Shown in pieces: positions 59,430 through 64,000 of a stretch of DNA of 64,000 nt. The notes beneath the pieces are model-generated. The model was not told the DNA's origin. It searched no databases and saw only the letters and a list, made by a program, of their open reading frames with translations. Origin of the DNA: Catenuloplanes indicus (GTDB lineage: Bacteria > Actinomycetota > Actinomycetes > Mycobacteriales > Micromonosporaceae); NCBI RefSeq assembly GCF_030813715.1, contig NZ_JAUSUZ010000001.1, positions 8,538,501 to 8,602,500 on the forward strand, given 5' to 3'. Position 1 is the first letter of the stretch. Each line of letters starts with the position of its first letter. The translations under genes and the position numbers were made by a program.

Positions 59430-61399
59430 CCGAGATACCCGACCCGCACGTCACCCGGCGGCGGTTGCTCGCCGGCGGCGTCGCCACCGGTGTCGCGGGC
59501 GCCGCGCTGCTGACCAACGAGTCGGTGCGCGGCCTGCTCGCGGTGGACGGCACGCCCACGCTGCCGCGCACCGTGCCGGTCGCCGCGCAGCAGCGGCTGC
59601 CCGGCCGGGCCGTGGCGGCCAGAGCGGTCTCGGCCTATCCGGAGCCGCTCACGCCGTACCGGGATGCCCTGCCCGTGCCCCGGGTCCTTCGCCCGGAACG
59701 GGGCCGCGGCGGCCGGCCCGCCGAGCTGACCGTGCCGATGCGGCTGGCGAAGCACCGGTTCCACTCGCAGCTCGGGCCGAGCACGGTCTGGGGCTTCGAC
59801 GGTACGGTTCCCGGTCCCACCATCGAGGTGCGCGCGGACGAGCCGGTCGTGGTCCGGTGGGTCAACGCGCTCACCGGGAAGATCCCGCTGCGCGCCTGCG
59901 CGCCGATGATCGCCTGGGCCGACCCGCCGCTCTGGGACCGCCCCGGCACCGACGGCGCACCGCTGCTGACCGACGTGTCGAACCTTCCACCGTGGACGGT
60001 CGTGCACCTGCACGGCGCGGAGACCGGCATGGACAACGACGGCTGGCCCGAGGCCGGCATCCCGCCCGGTCAGGCGCAGGTCGCCGAGTACGCCAACGAC
60101 CAGCGCGGCACCGCGCTGTGGTACCACGACCACGCCATGCCGATCTCCCGATGGAACACCATCGCCGGGCTCAGCGGCCTCTACCTGATCCGCGACGCCA
60201 CCGAGGACCGGCTCGGGCTGCCGTCCGGGAAGTACGAGATCCCGCTGCTGCTCTGCGACCGTAACTTCGACACCGACGGCGCCGGGAAGCTCACGCCGTT
60301 CCAGCTGTACAAGACGGTCATGTACGCGACCGAGCCGGAACTGCTGGCGACCAGCTTCTCCGGGCCGTTCACCACGGTCAACGGCGTGATCTGGCCGCAC
60401 CTGGACGTCGAGCCGCGCTGGTACCGGTTCCGGGTGGCGAACGTGTCCAACGTCCGCCCGTACCACCTGCAGCTGACGCTGGAGGACGGCACCGCGGTGC
60501 CGGAGACGGCGATCAAACTCATCGGTACGGACGGCGGCCTGCTCGCCGCGCCGGTCGACGCCGGGACGGTGAGCGTGCTCGCGGCCGAGCGCGCCGACAT
60601 CCTGATCGACTTCTCCGCGTTCAAGGGCAAGAAGCTGATCCTGAAGAACGCGGACTACGACCCGGGGCCGTGGCCGCAGGTCATGCAGTTCCGGGTCGGC
60701 AGCGGCCGGGGCGCCGGCTGGAAGCCACCGGCCACGCTCGACGCGAAGCTGCCGAAGCCCGGCACCGCCGCGGCCCAGCGCATGATCATGTTCCCGCCGC
60801 TCGGCACCGGCCAGATCGAGCAGTGGGAGATGGTGGAGACCGAGGCGCCGGCCGGCCCGTTCCCGGTCGACGGCATCGTGCAGGTCAAGGGCCCGGACGG
60901 CGGCGTGCGGACGTACCGGCGGGTGGCCCGCGGCTTCCACGACCCGGCCCGGTTCATGGTGCGGACCGGCGACTGGGAGGACTGGACCTGGATCAACCTG
61001 GACGTCGGCGGCTGGCCGCACCCGCAGCACGTGCACGCCACCCACTTCACGGTCAAGCACCGCCATTCCTACGACGTGGCGGAGAAGTGGGAGTTCATCC
61101 TGGACGACGCCGGCCGCACGGTCGGCGGGGGCACGGTGGCCCCGATCGAGTACCGCGAGACTCTCCCGGCCGCCGCGTCCGACGCCGGCTGGAAGGACGT
61201 GGTCTCGGTCAACAACGGCGAGGCGGTCACGGTAACCGCCCACTTCGCGCACAGTGGCCGCTTCCTGCACCACTGCCACATGCGCGACCACGAGGACATG
61301 GGCATGATGCGCCCGTTCGTCGTGATGCCGGCCGAGGTCCTGAAGATCGAGCACCAGGCCGGCCACCCGATGGAGAACCCGGGCCACTCCGGCCACTGA
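59426..61399 (+). CDS. Tat-exported multicopper oxidase
   Basis: A 657-residue oxidase of the phenoxazinone-synthase/bilirubin-oxidase-like group. An N-terminal twin-arginine signal (VTRRRLLAGG then a hydrophobic stretch) predicts Tat export, folded with copper. All four copper motifs are present: HLHG (His194/196), WYHDHAM (His234/236), HPQHVH (His532/535/537) and HHCHMRDHEDMGM (from His615), the last with the type-1 Met ligand. The ATG overlaps the NRPS3 stop (ATGA) and has AAGGAG, so it is co-translated with the synthetases. Likely roles are oxidation of a phenolic or aminophenolic part of the product, or ferroxidase activity if the product is a siderophore; neither is shown. Confidence 0.9.
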   Translation: MTEIPDPHVTRRRLLAGGVATGVAGAALLTNESVRGLLAVDGTPTLPRTVPVAAQQRLPGRAVAARAVSAYPEPLTPYRDALPVPRVLRPERGRGGRPAELTVPMRLAKHRFHSQLGPSTVWGFDGTVPGPTIEVRADEPVVVRWVNALTGKIPLRACAPMIAWADPPLWDRPGTDGAPLLTDVSNLPPWTVVHLHGAETGMDNDGWPEAGIPPGQAQVAEYANDQRGTALWYHDHAMPISRWNTIAGLSGLYLIRDATEDRLGLPSGKYEIPLLLCDRNFDTDGAGKLTPFQLYKTVMYATEPELLATSFSGPFTTVNGVIWPHLDVEPRWYRFRVANVSNVRPYHLQLTLEDGTAVPETAIKLIGTDGGLLAAPVDAGTVSVLAAERADILIDFSAFKGKKLILKNADYDPGPWPQVMQFRVGSGRGAGWKPPATLDAKLPKPGTAAAQRMIMFPPLGTGQIEQWEMVETEAPAGPFPVDGIVQVKGPDGGVRTYRRVARGFHDPARFMVRTGDWEDWTWINLDVGGWPHPQHVHATHFTVKHRHSYDVAEKWEFILDDAGRTVGGGTVAPIEYRETLPAAASDAGWKDVVSVNNGEAVTVTAHFAHSGRFLHHCHMRDHEDMGMMRPFVVMPAEVLKIEHQAGHPMENPGHSGH

Positions 61400-61402
61400 G
61401 GT

Positions 61403-61434
61403 GCGGCGGGCCCGGATCGCTCCAGGCCCGCCGC
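61403..61434. terminator. Bidirectional hairpin terminator
   Basis: A perfect 10-bp stem (61403-61412 with 61425-61434) around a 12-nt loop, in the 49-nt gap between the convergent oxidase and peptidase stops. It marks the end of the NRPS operon. Confidence 0.75.
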
Positions 61435-61448
61435 CAACGGATCACGGA

Positions 61449-62435
61449 TCAGCCGATTCCGGCGATCAGCAGTTGCCAGAGGGCGGGGTCGACCACGCCG
61501 GTGGCCGTCCGGTCGTGGGCGGACTGGAACGACGTCACCGCGGCCTGGGTCGCCGGGCCGAACGCGCCGTCCACGGTCAGTGCCGCGCCGGACCGGTTCA
61601 GCGCGACCTGCGCGGCCCGCACCGCGCTGCCCTGGTCGCCGGTCTGCACCTGGCGCAGCAGCCTGGACCAGGTGACCATGCCGACGATCCCGTCCGCGGT
61701 CGCGCCGTTGGCGGACTGGAACGACCGGACCGCGGTCTCGGTCGCCGCCCCGAACGCGCCGTCCACGGTCAGCGTCTGGCCGGACGCGTTCAGCAGGTGC
61801 TGCAGCACCTGCACGTTCACGCCGGTCGCGCCGCGCTCCAGCCGGGGCCAGGAGGCGGGCTGGTCGGCCGCCGTCCACCAGGTCGTCTGCTTGAGCGCGC
61901 CGGCCCGGCTGAAGCTGAAGTGCACGTGATCGGTGTGCGGGTTGCTGCCGGTGTACGTCCGCCAGCCCTCGCTCGCCCGGTACGCGGACCAGATGCGGCC
62001 GTCGAAGATGATGTACATGATCCCCAGCCGCCGCGCGTTCGCGTGCTGGTTGCCGTGCGCGTCGGTGGCGAGCAGCCAGGCCAGCAGCTCGTCCGCGCGG
62101 GCGTGGTCCGCGCTGTTGTTCGCGTTGATCGTCCAGTCCCAGGCCCGGCCCTCCTTATGCTCGGTGACCTCGGCGGCGCTGCACGCGCGGACGATGCCCG
62201 AGTCGCCGGTGGCCGGGTAGGTCCGCAGCGCCAGCTCGCGGAAGCCGAGCGTGCCCGGCTTGGCCACCGGGTCGCAGGTGGTCTGCGGGTCGTAGGCCGC
62301 GTGAGCGTCGATCGCGGCGCCGAACACCGGCGTGGTGGGCGGCACCGCGGCGGCCGGGACCGCCGCGACCAGCACGGCCAGCGTGGCCGCGGCGGCCGTG
62401 ACCGCGCCGCGGCGAAGGACGGGGACGAGTCGCAT
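61449..62435 (-). CDS. Secreted ARB_07466-like peptidase domain with two peptidoglycan-binding repeats
   Basis: A 328-residue secreted protein. The signal peptide (RRGAVTAAAATLAVLVAAV, cleaved near AAA) is followed by a domain (about 35-180) with GRAWDWTINANN and PHTDHVHFSF, the pattern of ARB_07466-type extracellular domains thought to be metal-dependent peptidases. Two PG_binding_1 repeats follow (LERGATGVNVQVLQHLLNAS and VQTGDQGSAVRAAQVALNRS, each with VDGAFG). It probably acts on the cell wall. ATG 62435 has GGAGGAGA upstream. It is convergent to the NRPS operon and unrelated to it by layout. Confidence 0.85.
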   Translation of the reverse strand: MRLVPVLRRGAVTAAAATLAVLVAAVPAAAVPPTTPVFGAAIDAHAAYDPQTTCDPVAKPGTLGFRELALRTYPATGDSGIVRACSAAEVTEHKEGRAWDWTINANNSADHARADELLAWLLATDAHGNQHANARRLGIMYIIFDGRIWSAYRASEGWRTYTGSNPHTDHVHFSFSRAGALKQTTWWTAADQPASWPRLERGATGVNVQVLQHLLNASGQTLTVDGAFGAATETAVRSFQSANGATADGIVGMVTWSRLLRQVQTGDQGSAVRAAQVALNRSGAALTVDGAFGPATQAAVTSFQSAHDRTATGVVDPALWQLLIAGIG

Positions 62436-62736
62436 CGGATCTCCTCCGGCTCAGGTCGGCGAGCGTGGCACGACGGAGTCCGGGCAGCGCGCACGGGACA
62501 TTCACGCATGACCTCCCCCGTCATGCGGCAGACCATACACCCGCCTACGCCATGTAGATTTGTGCGATTCGATGGCAATAGTGCAGATAATTCGGCGCTA
62601 TTGCCCGCTTTTGGGTAGCCGGGAATTCGGTGCGCGCGGAACTGCGCATGACGATTTGGTGTCGTCCGTCGCGCATTCCCGGACGGCCGGTTCTACTCAT
62701 CACCGCACGACGTGTGACGAGACGGGGGAGAGCGGG
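62436..62736. promoter_or_regulatory. Divergent intergenic region with an AT-rich hairpin
   Basis: About 300 bp between the secreted peptidase and the transposase-like gene. An 11-bp stem (GGCAATAGTGC at 62574-62584 with GCGCTATTGCC at 62595-62605, one G-T) encloses a 10-nt AT-rich loop. It could be an operator or a remnant element end; no matching repeat was seen on the other side of the transposase gene. Confidence 0.45.
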
Positions 62737-63717
62737 ATGGGAGTGTCGGAGAAGTCCGCGGAGGACCCGCTGGCCGGCATGTTCGCCGAGCTGGCCGGGC
62801 ATCTGGACGAGCGACAGCGCCGGCTGGTGATGGGCGCGCAGGCGCGGCGGCTGGGCCGGGGCGGCATCGCCGTGGTGGCCCGCGCGGCCGGGGTCAACCG
62901 CAAGACCGTGGCCCGGGGCGTGGACGAGCTGGACGGCCGGGCCGAGCCGCCGGGCCGGGTCCGCGCCCCCGGCGCCGGGCGGCGTACCGCGGTCGAGGCC
63001 GACGACGGTCTGGAACGCGCGCTGTGGGACCTGATGGAGCCGCGGGACGCCGCGCGGTCGCCGTTGCGGTGGACGACCCGGTCGGTGCGCTGGCTGGCGG
63101 ACGCGCTCCGGGCCGCCGGGCATCCGGTCTCGACCTGGACGGTGCGCCGGTTGCTCGAGGCCGGCGGATTCCGCCGTCCGGCCGCGCCGAGCCGCGGCGG
63201 CCACGGCGGCTGGCCGGACGGGGAGCGCGAGCGCCGCTTCCGCCGCCTGGACGACCAGGCCGCGGCCTTCGTCGACGCCGGTGAGCCGGTGGTCAGCCTG
63301 GTCGCGTGGCGCGGCGGCATCCCGGAGGCCACCGGTGCGGACGGTGCGACGGTGGGCCTCGCCGACCGGCGGCACCGGGTGCCGGTCGGCGGCGACCGGG
63401 AGACGGCCGGGTTCGCCGTGTCGAGCCTGCGCCGCTGGTGGGCGATGGCCGGTGCGGGCGAGCATCCCGGTGCGCGGCGCATGCTGGTCGTGGCGGACAG
63501 CGTGCACGCCACCGAGCACCGCCACCCGTGGCTGCGCACCGGGCTGGCCGGGTTCGGCGGGGAGGCGGGGCTGGCCGTGGTGGCCGGCGATCTGCCGCCC
63601 GGCATCAGCCGGTGGAACCAGCTCGCACACCGGATGTCCGACCAGGTGGTGCTCCGGCCGCGGGGCGGGCCGACGGCCGGCTACCTGGTGGCGATCGGCG
63701 TCGTCGGCCCGGAATGA
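62737..63717 (+). CDS. ISAzo13-like transposase homologue, catalytic residues apparently lost
   Basis: A 326-residue intact ORF with the ISAzo13 transposase layout: LGRGGIAVVARAAGVNRKTV HTH, SPLRWTTRSVRWLADALRAA, HPVSTWTVRRLLEAGGF, then the RNase-H-like core (FAVSSLRRWW, RMLVVADSVHA, LPPGISRWNQLAHRM). From knowledge of the family, active members have VISVDTKKKE and WNKIEHR; here these read VVSLVAWRGG and WNQLAHR. The first Asp and the final Glu of the DDE triad therefore seem lost, while the middle Asp (VAD) remains. The protein is shorter than usual but unbroken, and no terminal inverted repeats are obvious. This suggests either an inactive relic or a domesticated DNA-binding protein. Confidence 0.75.
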   Translation: MGVSEKSAEDPLAGMFAELAGHLDERQRRLVMGAQARRLGRGGIAVVARAAGVNRKTVARGVDELDGRAEPPGRVRAPGAGRRTAVEADDGLERALWDLMEPRDAARSPLRWTTRSVRWLADALRAAGHPVSTWTVRRLLEAGGFRRPAAPSRGGHGGWPDGERERRFRRLDDQAAAFVDAGEPVVSLVAWRGGIPEATGADGATVGLADRRHRVPVGGDRETAGFAVSSLRRWWAMAGAGEHPGARRMLVVADSVHATEHRHPWLRTGLAGFGGEAGLAVVAGDLPPGISRWNQLAHRMSDQVVLRPRGGPTAGYLVAIGVVGPE

Positions 63718-63915
63718 GCGCCGGTTGACCAAGTAATTTTCTCGCACGAACATAAGTGCGGCCGGCGGTGTTGGCAACGACGGCGTGCCGATCATTCACG
63801 GTACGGATATTTCCGTCGTATGCGCCGATCGACATTGACGCTCGTCCGCTCCCTCGACACTGTGGTGGCTCGCGGCCCGCACCGCGGGCCACCGGAGCCA
63901 CGGGGAGTAGTCCGG

Positions 63916-64000
63916 ATGACGAGACAGAAGGTGTTCCGCCTGTTCATGGCGCTGTTCATGATGGTCTCCGCGACCGCCACGGTGAACGTGATGCTGGCGG
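63916..64000 (+). CDS. Start of a secreted or membrane protein (truncated by window end)
   Basis: Only 28 codons are visible: MTRQKVFRLFMALFMMVSAT and then a few hydrophobic residues. The short basic start and hydrophobic core suggest a signal peptide or first membrane helix. The ATG has GGGAG 8 nt upstream. The product cannot be named. Confidence 0.6.
   Translation, partial: MTRQKVFRLFMALFMMVSATATVNVMLA

Overview
The window is GC-rich throughout (GTG starts, densely packed genes, GC-rich hairpin terminators) and reads as an actinomycete chromosome. The family mix suggests a filamentous Micromonosporaceae-type organism (Actinoplanes or Catenuloplanes relatives): DUF5753/DUF397 regulators, SpoIIE-type phosphatase, EAL-DICT protein, STAND-TPR protein, LacI-controlled GH6 cellulase, a huge NRPS locus and an ISAzo13-like gene. 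The genus is inference; no rRNA or tRNA is present to settle it.

Layout. (1) 1-0.42 kb: the end of a secreted protein. (2) 0.67-7.5 kb: a translationally coupled five-gene operon of a macrolide-type glycosyltransferase, a histidine-decarboxylase-like PLP enzyme, a family 2 glycosyltransferase and two half-size ABC exporters. A winged-helix regulator converges on it. (3) 8.3-18.7 kb: mostly housekeeping and signalling genes (hibernation factor, carboxylesterase, STAND regulator, EAL-DICT, PP2C), ending in a divergent LacI / GH6 cellulase pair with two near-identical palindromic operators. (4) 18.65-19.93 kb: about 1.3 kb without a credible gene but full of repeats: two copies of a MITE-like inverted-repeat element, an 18-nt tandem repeat, and an 81-nt near-perfect hairpin. 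(5) 19.9-27.5 kb: TetR plus DHFR-like reductase, a broken DUF5753 regulator with its DUF397 partner on the opposite strand, a TetR / quinone-oxidoreductase divergent pair, a CHASE-PAS histidine kinase and an AlkZ-like protein. (6) 27.7-61.4 kb: the main feature, an NRPS operon panD - mbtH - NRPS1 - NRPS2 - NRPS3 - multicopper oxidase, with 4-nt overlaps at every junction from NRPS1 on and an iron-box-like sequence upstream. (7) 61.4-64 kb: secreted peptidase with peptidoglycan-binding repeats, an intact but apparently catalytically dead ISAzo13-like transposase, and the start of a secreted or membrane protein.

How the NRPS locus appears to work. The three synthetases read C-A-T-C-A-T-E-C-T-E, C-A-T-C-A-T-C-A-T-C-A-T-E and C-A-T-C-A-T: nine carrier domains but only eight A domains, because the last module of NRPS1 has no A domain. 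Two A domains (second of NRPS2, first of NRPS3) lack the usual alpha-amine-binding Asp and have an Ile/Val-Asp pocket start typical of beta-alanine activation. The operon begins with a gene for aspartate 1-decarboxylase, which makes beta-alanine, so precursor supply and monomer choice agree. Two other A domains read clearly as serine. No thioesterase is present in the window, and the oxidase gene is coupled to the last synthetase gene. A working prediction is: basic residue - D-Ser - (unassigned, epimerised) - X - beta-Ala - Ser - D-X - beta-Ala - basic residue, possibly N-capped because the first module starts with a C domain.
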